A stretch of DNA of 11,017 bases from Bdellovibrionales bacterium (GCA_026713205.1 JAPOOY010000156.1:1-11017); one strand, 5' to 3'. Counted from the first letter of the stretch, positions 1-7,826 are shown. Program-made: numbers and translations. The notes: generated by a model from the letters alone, not told the origin.

Positions 1-374
1 GGATAAGTATTTATATAAGAAGGCGATTGACTGGATATAGAGGAAAAAGTGACTTTTCCGGCATTACAGATATAGACTTCATTTCCCGTGAAATTGTTTC
101 CAAACGCCGCGGCCGTAAAGGGAGGGCTTGTACATTTAAAGTTGACGGATGAAGGGCATCCCTGAATAGAGGATCGCAGCCCGGAACCTTGTAATGTGGT
201 GGTTCCCCCTCCACTGGCGCTGGAGCTTTTTTCGTAAACGCGTACTGTTCCGCCTCCGGTACAGCTTTTAGAAAGTTTTAAGGTTCCCAGGTTTCCGGTG
301 GTTGCCGTTTTAGGAGAGTCATCACAGCCGATGAGTGTCAAAAAGAAACTGAAAACAAGAAAAAATCTCATCAT
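1..374 (-). CDS. Putative lipoprotein, N-terminal part (C-terminus beyond the left edge)
   Basis: An open frame runs from an ATG at 374 to the left window edge without a stop, giving about 124 residues; the C-terminus is missing. The protein begins MMRFFLVFSFFLTLIGCDD: a short basic start, a hydrophobic stretch and a lipobox (L-I-G-C, Cys17). This is a type II signal peptide, so the product should be lipidated on Cys17. The Asp-Asp after the Cys would favour inner-membrane retention by E. coli rules, which may not hold here. The mature part is rich in Gly, Ser and Thr with several further cysteines and no domain I recognise. AGAGGA lies a few bases upstream of the ATG as a ribosome binding site. 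A second ATG follows directly, so the start could be one codon later. The function is unknown. Confidence 0.75.
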   Translation of the reverse strand, partial: MMRFFLVFSFFLTLIGCDDSPKTATTGNLGTLKLSKSCTGGGTVRVYEKSSSASGGGTTTLQGSGLRSSIQGCPSSVNFKCTSPPFTAAAFGNNFTGNEVYICNAGKVTFSSISSQSPSYINTY

Positions 375-459
375 ACAATCCTCTTTTCGGTTTTCTTTTG
401 CGGGAGCTTAAAAAAAGGCCATTTTTGTTCTCAGAGGGATAAAACAGAGGATTTTTCTA

Positions 460-741
460 AGGCGTGTCCTCATAAGAAAATAGCGCCCCTACTTCACTTT
501 TACCCAGACCAAGCTAAGCAAAATACCAACAAAAGCCCGACTAATAACTGTATTTAATTAGGGTGTGACCTCAGTTGAAGGTCTAAAATTTAGACTGAAG
601 TTCAATAAATGGCTTAAAAAAGTATGTTTTCTGTCAGCTTCCACATATTTTGATGAAAAATCTTTTAATTAAGTAACAGAAAATACGCTGAACCTTCCTA
701 ATTCTCAATAGTTTTATTAAACTTCAAATGAGGACAGGCTC
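460..741. repeat. MITE-like non-coding element with related inverted and direct termini
   Basis: The 400-base gap 375-775 holds no gene I can support. Most of it is a repeat structure. AGGCGTGTCCTCATAAGAA at 460-478 is matched in inverted orientation at 723-741 (14 of 19 bases, sharing TGTCCTCAT and GAA). A third related copy, GGGTGTGACCTCAGTTGAAG at 561-580, is also inverted relative to the right end (TG.CCTCA.TTGAAG). Each terminus is bordered by TA (458-459, 559-560, 742-743), as expected for a TA target duplication. Inside are a short palindrome (GTCTAAA-A-TTTAGAC, 581-595) and facing TTTTCTGT/ACAGAAAA arms around 627-690. There is no transposase frame. The element may be 460-741 (282 bp) or a shorter unit 561-741 (181 bp). 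No IS family is assigned. The stretch 375-459 shows only the leader of the lipoprotein gene. Confidence 0.5.
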
Positions 742-775
742 TAAAAAAACAGGAGAAAAATACCGGATTGGAAAA

Positions 776-1420
776 TTATATATCTGATTTTTTTGCATCA
801 GCCAGAAACTTTTCCAGGCCCGTGTCCGTTAGGGGGTGTTTAATCAATTGGGTTAGAACTTTATAAGGAGCCGTACAAACGGGAACCCCTCCCTCTGCCA
901 GAGTTTGAATATGGTAGGGGTGCCGGACACTGGCTCCTAAAATTTGGGTTTTAAAACCGTATTGAGTTAAAATATGGTGACATTGTAGGGTGACATCTAT
1001 TCCTGAATGTCCCACATCATCCAGCCGACCCATAAAAACAGAAACATAAGTGGCGCCCGCCTTGGCGGCTAAAAGGGCTTGATTAGGGCTAAAACATAAA
1101 GTGACATTTGTGGGGATTCTTTCTTCACTGAGCTTTTTAACAGCTTTTAATCCCTCTGAAATAAGGGGGACTTTTACCACGACGGAGGGGTGAATCTTTG
1201 CCAGAATTCTCGCTTCTTCTAAAATTTCTTCTTCTGTGACAGCCAGAACTTCCGCAGACACCGGTTTTTTTATGAGCCTGCAAATATCTCGGATTAAATC
1301 TTTATGGGATTTTCCTGTTTGAGCCACCAAGGAGGGGTTTGTGGTTACTCCATCAATGATTCCCTGGTCATGGGCCTGTTTGATTTCCTCTATATTTGCC
1401 GTATCAATAAAAATTTTCAT
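776..1420 (-). CDS. talC: Transaldolase, TalC / fructose-6-phosphate aldolase-like
   Basis: A 214-residue class I aldolase of the small transaldolase (TalC/FSA) family, cytoplasmic, acting in the non-oxidative pentose phosphate pathway by moving a dihydroxyacetone unit between sugar phosphates. Visible signatures are the N-terminal FIDTAN with Asp6, DGVTTNPSL, the Schiff-base lysine in VVVKVPL (Lys83), NVTLCFSPNQALLAAKAGA, GRLDD, ASVRHP and the C-terminal PYKVLTQLIKHPLTDTGLEKFLAD. The length fits the family (about 212-220). I chose the ATG at 1420 rather than a TTG 36 bases upstream, because MKIFIDTAN is the canonical N-terminus and AAAGGG lies just upstream. It is the last gene of the minus-strand block, after tRNA-Phe. 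The MITE-like repeat starts about 35 bases past its stop, and no clear hairpin terminator is seen. True transaldolase versus fructose-6-phosphate aldolase activity cannot be settled by eye. Confidence 0.93.
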   Translation of the reverse strand: MKIFIDTANIEEIKQAHDQGIIDGVTTNPSLVAQTGKSHKDLIRDICRLIKKPVSAEVLAVTEEEILEEARILAKIHPSVVVKVPLISEGLKAVKKLSEERIPTNVTLCFSPNQALLAAKAGATYVSVFMGRLDDVGHSGIDVTLQCHHILTQYGFKTQILGASVRHPYHIQTLAEGGVPVCTAPYKVLTQLIKHPLTDTGLEKFLADAKKSDI

Positions 1421-1509
1421 GTTCCCTTTGTAAATGAGACTTTCCCCTTTGGGCAAGGGTTTTTTGTCACCTATCTATTTGGATTCTACAATGGACTCAA
1501 GAAAAGGGG

Positions 1510-2706
<1,197 letters not shown>

Positions 2707-2753
2707 GGTCTTTTTTTAACTCGCTTTTAGAAAAGAGGCAAAAGGGATTTTTG

Positions 2754-3530
2754 TCAGTTAAAAAATAGAAGATAACATCCCAGTGGGATGAGATAAAAGC
2801 CGAAGAGATAAAACTTTTTTTGTTGAACCAGTTTTAAAACCAAAAGGAGGCTCAGAGTTCCGCTGATAAAAGCGGCGGTAAAGGCCCAGATCATTTCTCC
2901 GGAAAATCCACTTATTCCACCCTGTTGAAGAAAAACCACGGCGCAGGAGCCTAAAATGGCCGGAAGGGCAATGAGAAAACTAAAGGTGACAGCCGCCCGG
3001 GGATTCAATCCCAAAAGAAGCCCGGCTGTAATTGTCCATCCCGATCGGGAAAATCCGGGCAATACAGTTAGGGCTTGAATCAACCCAATGATAAATGCCG
3101 CGGGAAAAGAAATTTCTTTCAGTTCTTTTGTCAGCCGGAGTTTAAATAGGGAGGGGGGCACGAAAAGAAGAAGCCCCGTTAAGAGAAAGCCCAGTCCCAC
3201 GATCCAATCTTGGAAACCCTCTTTTTCCAAAGTTGTTTGGAAAAAGAGGCCAACAACAATAAGCGGGAATAAAGCGATGAGGATCTTTAAAATTAACAGA
3301 AAGGTTTCTTTTTTTTGGAGGGAAAGGCTTAGCTTTGTTAAATCTTTGGAAAAAACCAAAATAATGGAAAGAGCTGTGGCTCCGTGAAGCACCAGGAAAA
3401 AAGACAGGGGATTTTCTGAAAACTGAAGCCATCTTTCTAATAAAAAAAGATGTCCAGAGCTGGAAATGGGTAAAAATTCCGTTATTCCCTGTAAAAGCCC
3501 TGAAAACAGACCTTCCCATTTGATGTTCAT
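2754..3530 (-). CDS. uppP: Undecaprenyl-diphosphatase UppP (BacA)
   Basis: A 258-residue polytopic inner-membrane phosphatase that converts undecaprenyl pyrophosphate to undecaprenyl phosphate, recycling the lipid carrier for peptidoglycan and other surface polymers. The two diagnostic motifs are present: (E/Q)xxxE in LQGITEFLPISSSGH (Gln14, Glu18, with His27) and PGxSRSxxT in LPGFSRSGWT (Arg162). Several hydrophobic helices fill the rest. The length is close to the family norm of about 265-275. The ATG at 3530 is preceded by AAAGGA at good spacing. It sits 24 bases after the kinase gene and 47 before the PLP-enzyme gene, so it is probably co-transcribed. Loss or overproduction of this family is classically linked to bacitracin sensitivity or resistance. 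Confidence 0.95.
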   Translation of the reverse strand: MNIKWEGLFSGLLQGITEFLPISSSGHLFLLERWLQFSENPLSFFLVLHGATALSIILVFSKDLTKLSLSLQKKETFLLILKILIALFPLIVVGLFFQTTLEKEGFQDWIVGLGFLLTGLLLFVPPSLFKLRLTKELKEISFPAAFIIGLIQALTVLPGFSRSGWTITAGLLLGLNPRAAVTFSFLIALPAILGSCAVVFLQQGGISGFSGEMIWAFTAAFISGTLSLLLVLKLVQQKKFYLFGFYLIPLGCYLLFFN

Positions 3531-3554
3531 AAGAGTCCTTTCTCACAAAACAAC

Positions 3555-4628
3555 TTAAAAGTCCCGATCGGTTAGGAAGAGCACTTGTCCGGAAGGAATA
3601 TGAATGGTCTTTTCCCCGCTTTTAGTCGGGGTGCTCCATTGTAAATGATAGACTCCCGGTGGCAGGGATTTTTCCACAGGAGCATACTGAGTGTCTTTAT
3701 TTATTTTAATGAGAATCCATTGATGAGTGCGAATGTGAAGAAGGCCATTGGTTTGGGGTTTGGAGCTGGAAGGAACGCCTGTAAGGAAACTCAAAATAAG
3801 AAAACCCATAATCAGGAAGTTGCGGTTTTTTGTCGGTTGAATTTCCCGCGTACTCCAATTTCGTTCTTCAAGTAAAGAGAGCAAATCTTTGACTTTATAG
3901 CTTAAGGATGAGAGGTCCTCCGGCAGGAGCGGGCTGGGAGTAAAATATCTGTTTTTAGGGTCCTTTGAAAGAAGAGGTTGATTTTCTGATAAAAAATCTG
4001 CTGAGTTTTTTATTTTTAAACGGCTTAACTGGTGAGGATTTTTTAAAAATCTTTCCAGGACGCCCAGTGAGAATAAATCAGAAAAGAAGTTCGGTCGCCC
4101 GCCATGAAGAACTTCCGGGGCAATGAATGGCGGAGTTCCCTGTAGAGAATGATTATAATTTCCTCTGCCAAAATCAATAAATTTAATTCTTCCTTCTTTG
4201 TTAATGAGAACATTATTTAAGCTTAAATCCCCATGACAGAGCTGATGGGTTTTTAAGTCTTTTAGTCCCTTATAAATTTGAGAAAGGAGACAGCGAACTT
4301 CAGGAGAAGATAGAGTAAAGTGATGGATGAGTTGAAGCAAAGACACCCCCTGCACGGATTCCAACACAAAAGCAGGATTTCCATTAAAGAATTCAAAACC
4401 CAGGAGTTGAATGGAATAAAAAGATCGGATATCCCGAAGGGATTCAAATTCATCTTTTAAACTGTTCGTTCTTTTCGGGAAAACTTTTAAAATCACCTCC
4501 TGTTCCATTGGGAAGGAGGGGTTTTTTCTCAAAGCTTTATAGACTCTATTCCCTGGACCGGGTTTAAGGGTGGAGAGAATATGATAAGTCATCCCCTTTG
4601 ACACAAAGACATGGGGTTTTTCAGGCAT
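3555..4628 (-). CDS. Membrane-anchored Ser/Thr-type protein kinase with C-terminal PEGA-like domain
   Basis: 357 residues. Residues about 14-235 form a eukaryotic-like kinase domain: a degenerate nucleotide loop PGPGNRVYKA (23-32), the ATP-anchoring lysine in VILKVF (Lys48), a likely helix-C glutamate (Glu60 or Glu62), the catalytic loop HGDLSLNNVL (Asp134, Asn139; HGD in place of HRD), the metal-binding DFG (152-154), APE (170-172) and SDLFSLGV. All core catalytic residues are present, so it should be active. A hydrophobic segment at about 271-286 spans the membrane. The remaining 65 residues, with ILIKINKDTQYAPVEKSLPPGVYHL, resemble a PEGA domain, which would lie outside the cytoplasm. I use the ATG at 4628; the TTG just before it could also serve, and no strong ribosome binding site is seen. 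It lies between the small exported protein and uppP. HGD also occurs in aminoglycoside-phosphotransferase-like kinases, but DFG plus APE favours a protein kinase. Confidence 0.85.
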   Translation of the reverse strand: MPEKPHVFVSKGMTYHILSTLKPGPGNRVYKALRKNPSFPMEQEVILKVFPKRTNSLKDEFESLRDIRSFYSIQLLGFEFFNGNPAFVLESVQGVSLLQLIHHFTLSSPEVRCLLSQIYKGLKDLKTHQLCHGDLSLNNVLINKEGRIKFIDFGRGNYNHSLQGTPPFIAPEVLHGGRPNFFSDLFSLGVLERFLKNPHQLSRLKIKNSADFLSENQPLLSKDPKNRYFTPSPLLPEDLSSLSYKVKDLLSLLEERNWSTREIQPTKNRNFLIMGFLILSFLTGVPSSSKPQTNGLLHIRTHQWILIKINKDTQYAPVEKSLPPGVYHLQWSTPTKSGEKTIHIPSGQVLFLTDRDF

Positions 4629-4653
4629 CAAGTTTCTTAATATATAAGGAGAA

Positions 4654-4680
4654 CCGGCTGGTTCAATGTAAAACCGCCGG
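4654..4680 (-). other. Intergenic hairpin upstream of the kinase gene
   Basis: CCGGC at 4654-4658 pairs with GCCGG at 4676-4680, and GGTT at 4660-4663 with AACC at 4672-4675, giving nine base pairs with one bulged base and an eight-base loop. It fills the 67-base gap between the small exported protein and the kinase. On the transcribed (minus) strand it is followed by TTCTCC rather than a T-run, so it is unlikely to be an intrinsic terminator. It may be an mRNA processing or stability structure; that is inference. Confidence 0.35.
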
Positions 4681-4698
4681 ATTAATGAAGATTTCGTT

Positions 4699-5124
4699 TC
4701 AGAGATGAAAAGGTTTCAATAAAAGGTCTTTTTTTCTGTAAATTAAAATTTTCTCAAACGCTTTTAGAATTTTCCGGCAGGATTTCGGCAGGGGGGTTGA
4801 TAAGGCTTTTTTCAGAGAAGATAAGGTGACATTGTTAATGCCTAATTCCTGACAATGGGTGTCCGCTACCGGTTTTAACTCGGGAAAAAAGTAGCAGGCA
4901 TAGGGTATGACTTTTAATTGGAGCTGCTTTTCGCAGAGTGTCTTTTGAAAGGATAAAGTTTTGTGTTTTTTCATATAAGCTTGAAGCTTTTTCAAATTAG
5001 GAGCATGAAGAATATCCTGAGTTTTCATTTCCACTGAAGGCATGGAAAACAACAAATAGGAAAAAGAGCTGAGGTGTATGAAAAGAGATATTTTTAAAAA
5101 AAGTATCCAAGTTAGTTTAGGCAT
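4699..5124 (-). CDS. Small exported or membrane-anchored protein with four cysteines, function unknown
   Basis: 141 residues with no family I recognise. The N-terminus (residues 5-28) is hydrophobic after one lysine and resembles a signal peptide or signal anchor. The remainder is lysine-rich and contains four cysteines (64, 77, 91, 116), which could form two disulfides in an oxidising compartment. The ATG at 5124 is preceded by AAGGA at suitable spacing, and that site overlaps the stop of the upstream TadC-like gene only 8 bases away, so translation is probably coupled. The position between the T2SSF pair and the PEGA kinase suggests an envelope or secretion-related accessory role, but nothing in the sequence shows it. 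Confidence 0.7.
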   Translation of the reverse strand: MPKLTWILFLKISLFIHLSSFSYLLFSMPSVEMKTQDILHAPNLKKLQAYMKKHKTLSFQKTLCEKQLQLKVIPYACYFFPELKPVADTHCQELGINNVTLSSLKKALSTPLPKSCRKILKAFEKILIYRKKDLLLKPFHL

Positions 5125-5132
5125 CTTTTTCC

Positions 5133-5564
5133 TTAACTTTGTAAAGCGGACAATAGATTTAACAGAAGCGGACCGACCAAGATGAGCAGGAGGGCTGGAA
5201 ATTCAAAAAGAAGAAGGGGAATAAGCGCGATAAAGGGGAGTTTTTGTAAGTGTTTCTCCAGATCTTCTTTACAAATTTCTATCAAGTCTCTTTCATATTC
5301 CTCCAAAATTTCCAATATCGGCTCCCCCTTTAATCCGCGCTTTAAGATATCCAGCAGATGTTTTCTATAGATGCTCTTCAAGGCCTTTATGTTAAAAGCC
5401 CCTCCCGTTTCTTCAGCAAAAAGCCATAGTCCCAGCTCTTTTGCGAAAGAATCTTTTGCAGAGGATTGAACATAAGTTTTAATGGCTTGTGATACGGAGT
5501 TCCCGTTTTCTATATAAAGACGAATTTCCAAAACAGCTTGAAGAGGTGGAGCTAAAGAGACCAT
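5133..5564 (-). CDS. TadC-like T2SSF-domain membrane protein, short form
   Basis: 143 residues. Residues about 5-105 look like the helical cytoplasmic T2SSF (GspF) domain, with an early helix APPLQAVLEIRLYIENGNSVSQAI and a late one EEYERDLIEICKEDLEKHLQKLP. They are followed by one hydrophobic hairpin at 109-138, ending LLLFEFPALLLILVGPLLL. That ending resembles the C-terminal signature of TadC proteins (LPxxLxxPLxLFxFPA...VLLGP). A usual TadC has about 300 residues with membrane segments before the domain; here those are absent, so this is either a reduced form or a remnant. The start ATG at 5564 overlaps the end of the TadB-like gene by 13 bases, which implies translational coupling. The probable role is an inner-membrane platform subunit of a type IV pilus/Tad-like machine. 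The assignment rests on remote similarity. Confidence 0.65.
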   Translation of the reverse strand: MVSLAPPLQAVLEIRLYIENGNSVSQAIKTYVQSSAKDSFAKELGLWLFAEETGGAFNIKALKSIYRKHLLDILKRGLKGEPILEILEEYERDLIEICKEDLEKHLQKLPFIALIPLLLFEFPALLLILVGPLLLNLLSALQS

Positions 5565-6289
5565 TTTAAAGTTTTCCCGGTTTTAAAAATCCAAAGAAGG
5601 CCTGAGAAAAAGAGCAGGAAAGAGAGAAGAATAAGGGAAATATACTCCAGGCCGTAGTGGATTAAATTCCAAACCACCAGTCCGCCGTAAAGTACAGCCA
5701 TCACACCGGATTGCAATCTTAACTGAAATAAGACCTGCCGGGCTTTTCTCAGGAAAAGTTGTTTCACTTGAATTTTTTGTTGAAGGTTTTTTATTTGTTT
5801 TAAAGCCTGTGTGCTTTGTCTGGCTGTCATTAAATGGGAAAGGAAGTATTTAATTTCCGGGTGAGAATGAAAATAGGTTTTTTGAAATTGTAGAGATTCA
5901 GAAATTTTCGTCAAAAATTCTTGGTTTGCCTTGTTTTCAAGTGATTGAAGACTTTTATTCCAGGCATCCATAAATCCCAATCCAAGTTTCATTTGAGCTA
6001 TTAAAGTGGGCAGAAGAGAATAAAGATTTTCCAAAAGAGTTCTTTGGTTCCTTTTTTGTTGGTAAAAAATAAAACCAAGCAGAATTCCTGAAGGCAGGAT
6101 ATAGAAAGAGGCGGCAATCAGGAGATGATTTTGCAAGATCAGACCGAAAAGGAAATAGAGAACGAGAAAAAAAGTTAAAGCGATTCGTAAATACAGTGAT
6201 ATCCAACGCCGATCTTCCATCTCTTTGAGTAATTTTCGGCAAAATTCTCCATTCAACATGCAAATCAGACATAAAATAATGAAATTCAT
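5552..6289 (-). CDS. TadB-like T2SSF-domain inner-membrane protein
   Basis: 245 residues with TadB/TadC-like topology: hydrophobic helices at about 33-52 and 55-76, a cytoplasmic helical T2SSF domain at about 85-195 (LENLYSLLPTLIAQMKLGLGF resembles the family's LPxxLxxLaxxLraGlsl start; later a basic KARQVLFQLRLQSG helix), then two further helices at about 196-212 and 217-235. In Tad and type II/IV systems such proteins form the inner-membrane platform turned by a secretion ATPase. It heads the minus-strand block and is divergent from the histone-like gene, so no ATPase lies directly upstream in this unit. The first Met at 6289 lacks a ribosome binding site; Met11 (6259) or Met24 (6220) are alternatives. 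TATAGT (minus strand, 6297-6302) could be a -10 element. Confidence 0.7.
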   Translation of the reverse strand: MNFIILCLICMLNGEFCRKLLKEMEDRRWISLYLRIALTFFLVLYFLFGLILQNHLLIAASFYILPSGILLGFIFYQQKRNQRTLLENLYSLLPTLIAQMKLGLGFMDAWNKSLQSLENKANQEFLTKISESLQFQKTYFHSHPEIKYFLSHLMTARQSTQALKQIKNLQQKIQVKQLFLRKARQVLFQLRLQSGVMAVLYGGLVVWNLIHYGLEYISLILLSFLLFFSGLLWIFKTGKTLKWSL

Positions 6290-6418
6290 GTAAAAAACTA
6301 TACAAGCAATTCAGATTCCAAAAAAATGTTTGACGAAACTTTTTTTTTGGGCAAACATGGGCAAATAAGATGGAATTATAAGAATTCCTAAAAGACCAAA
6401 ACCTCAGGAGGTATTACT

Positions 6419-6718
6419 ATGGCAGCAAAGAAAAGAAAAGCTGGTGGTAAAAAGAAAGCTGTAAAGAAAAAAAAGCCAGCTGGTAGGAAAAAAGTCAGCA
6501 AAAAGAAAGTCACAAAGAAGAAGAAAAAAGTGACTAAGAAAAAGAAAGTTGCAAAGAAAAAGAAGAAAGTAACTAAGAAGAAAAGGGCGACAAAGAAAAA
6601 AGCGACTAAGAAAAAGAAAGTTGCAAAGAAAAAGAAGAAAGTAACTAAGAAGAAAAAGGCTACAAAGAAAAAAGCAACTAAGAAAAAAAAGAAAGCAAAA
6701 AAGAAGAAGAAATCTTAA
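6419..6718 (+). CDS. Lysine-rich histone-H1-like DNA-binding protein
   Basis: 99 residues, made almost only of Lys with Ala, Val, Thr and a little Gly, Arg and Ser, in short units such as KKKKVAKKKKKVT and ATKKKATKKK. This matches the lysine-rich bacterial proteins that resemble the C-terminal tail of histone H1 (for example chlamydial Hc2 and AlgP/BpH1-type proteins), which bind DNA or RNA by charge. It lacks any folded domain. A strong ribosome binding site AGGAGG (6406-6411) lies 7 bases before the ATG, and the gene ends in an intrinsic terminator, so it appears to be a separate, well-translated monocistronic unit. The sense strand is extremely purine-rich, and nearly all codons are AAA/AAG. 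A TTGACG at 6330-6335 could be part of its promoter, but no good -10 is paired with it. An internal 72-bp tandem duplication is listed separately. Confidence 0.85.
   Translation: MAAKKRKAGGKKKAVKKKKPAGRKKVSKKKVTKKKKKVTKKKKVAKKKKKVTKKKRATKKKATKKKKVAKKKKKVTKKKKATKKKATKKKKKAKKKKKS
6532..6675 (+). repeat. 72-bp in-frame tandem duplication in the histone-like gene
   Basis: 6532-6603 and 6604-6675 are two adjacent 72-base copies that differ at two positions by my reading. Each encodes 24 residues (TKKKKVAKKKKKVTKKK then R or K, then ATKKKA); one difference makes Arg to Lys and the other is silent. The near identity at DNA level, in a gene whose codons could drift between AAA and AAG, points to recent duplication or gene conversion. 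Copy number may vary between strains. Confidence 0.9.
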
Positions 6719-6733
6719 AAACCGTTACAACAT

Positions 6734-6769
6734 AAAGAGGCCTTCTCTCTTTCGGAGAAGGCCTTTTTT
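6734..6769 (+). terminator. Rho-independent terminator after the histone-like gene
   Basis: GGCCTTCTC (6739-6747) pairs perfectly with GAGAAGGCC (6755-6763) around a seven-base loop and is followed by six T (6764-6769). Upstream A-rich bases can lengthen the stem into the T-run. It starts 16 bases after the stop codon, separating this gene from mdh. Confidence 0.93.
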
Positions 6770-6804
6770 GTAACAGAGCATTATATTTTATAAAAAACCT
6801 GGGG

Positions 6805-6834
6805 TTGATAAGTTCCGTTTTTTTACTGTATAAG
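6805..6834 (+). promoter_or_regulatory. Sigma-70-type promoter for mdh-sucC-sucD
   Basis: TTGATA (6805-6810) and TATAAG (6829-6834) each match the consensus at five of six positions and are 18 bases apart. They lie between the upstream terminator and the mdh start. Transcription would begin near 6841, giving a leader of about 35 bases. Confidence 0.7.
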
Positions 6835-6874
6835 CATTTAAGGGAATTTCTTAAAATCTCAACTGGTTTTAACT

Positions 6875-7825
6875 ATGTCTTTTATCCGTAAGAAAAAAAA
6901 AGTTGCTATTATAGGGAGTGGGTTTGTGGGAGCCTCCTGCGCTCATTGGATTTTAAGTCATAATTTAGCTGATATAAGCCTTATTGATCGAAAAGATAAC
7001 CTGGCTAAAGGTCGGGCTATTGATTTATTTTCTTCCTCGCCATTGGTGAAGCATGATCTTCAAATTCAGGGAGGATCAGACTATGGTCTGGCAAAAGGGG
7101 CGGACATTGTGGTAATTACGGCGGGACTGCCGCGGCAACCTGGCATGACTCGCGCGGATCTGCTTTCAAAAAATGCGGCTATTATGAAAGAGGTTTGTGA
7201 ACAGTTGAAAAAGGTTGTTTCAGAGGAAACGGTTTTTATTGTGGTTTCCAATCCCCTGGATGCTATGGTTTATCAGGCTCATAAAATTTTACAGACACCT
7301 CGTGAGAAAATTTTAGGTATGGCCGGAGTATTGGATACAGCTCGGTTTAAAGCTTTTATTGCGGAAAAATTAAAAGTTTCAGTTCAGGATATTTCCGCTT
7401 TGGTATTGGGAGGTCATGGAGATACTATGGTTCCTTTGACCCGCTTGGTCTCTGTGGGAGGAATTCCCCTGGAAGAATTGATAAAACCGAAGGATTTGGA
7501 ACAAATTGTGGAAAGAACCCGTCATGGTGGTGGAGAAATAGTTTCTCTTTTGGAAACAGGTTCCGCTCACTATGCTCCAGCGGCCAGTGTAGTGGAAATG
7601 GCGGCGTCTATTTTAAGGGATGAAAGACGGATTTTTCCTTGCGCCGCTTTACTTGAAGGAGAATATGGAGAGCGAGGGATTTTTGTTGGTGTGCCCTGTC
7701 AGTTAAATGGACAAGGATTGGATCGGGTGATAGAAATTTCCCTAAATGCTGAAGAACAAAAACAATTTAAGAAATCCATTCAATCCGTTCAGGCTACGAT
7801 TCAAGAATTAAACCAAATTTCATAA
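6875..7825 (+). CDS. mdh: Malate dehydrogenase (LDH-like, NAD-dependent)
   Basis: A 316-residue enzyme of the lactate/malate dehydrogenase family, cytoplasmic, oxidising malate to oxaloacetate in the TCA cycle. Visible are the Rossmann loop GSGFVGAS (14-21), an acidic residue after strand 2 (SLIDRKD) that favours NAD over NADP, the substrate loop AGLPRQPGMTRADL (83-96), VSNPLDAM, LDTARF (Asp154, Arg157) and the catalytic histidine in LGGHGDTMVPL (His181). Arg87 stands where lactate dehydrogenases have Gln, so malate is the expected substrate. The protein belongs to the LDH-like MDH group (about 310-320 residues) rather than the E. coli type. The start at 6875 has no clear ribosome binding site, but no better in-frame start exists. 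It is the first gene of the mdh-sucC-sucD operon, driven by the promoter at 6805-6834. Confidence 0.95.
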   Translation: MSFIRKKKKVAIIGSGFVGASCAHWILSHNLADISLIDRKDNLAKGRAIDLFSSSPLVKHDLQIQGGSDYGLAKGADIVVITAGLPRQPGMTRADLLSKNAAIMKEVCEQLKKVVSEETVFIVVSNPLDAMVYQAHKILQTPREKILGMAGVLDTARFKAFIAEKLKVSVQDISALVLGGHGDTMVPLTRLVSVGGIPLEELIKPKDLEQIVERTRHGGGEIVSLLETGSAHYAPAASVVEMAASILRDERRIFPCAALLEGEYGERGIFVGVPCQLNGQGLDRVIEISLNAEEQKQFKKSIQSVQATIQELNQIS

Positions 7826-7826
7826 A

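Noticed and set aside
11..214. Minus-strand 67-codon frame at the left edge
   Set aside because: It is an alternate frame of the partial lipoprotein gene, which has a ribosome binding site and a clear lipobox signal peptide.
460..741. CRISPR array or attachment site next to tRNA-Phe
   Set aside because: The repeats are few, unequal and inverted. The tRNA is 770 bases away with no integrase or duplicated tRNA end.
1421..1509. Terminator between tRNA-Phe and talC
   Set aside because: CCCTTGCCCAAAGGGG can pair only briefly and is not followed by T on the transcribed strand.
3142..3546. Minus-strand 134-codon frame inside uppP
   Set aside because: It is a different frame on the same strand within a gene having both UppP catalytic motifs; no independent start signal.
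5552..5564. A frameshift that split one T2SSF protein in two
   Set aside because: Each product has its own domain and C-terminal membrane hairpin. The 13-base overlap is typical of coupled genes. Kept only as an alternative to test.
5955..6305. Minus-strand 116-codon frame at the TadB-like start
   Set aside because: It lies out of frame with the membrane-helix-bearing reading frame and lacks coherent protein character.
6419..6718. Low-complexity artefact rather than a gene
   Set aside because: The strong AGGAGG, uninterrupted frame, codon-regular Lys/Ala/Thr/Val pattern and perfect terminator after the stop show a real gene.
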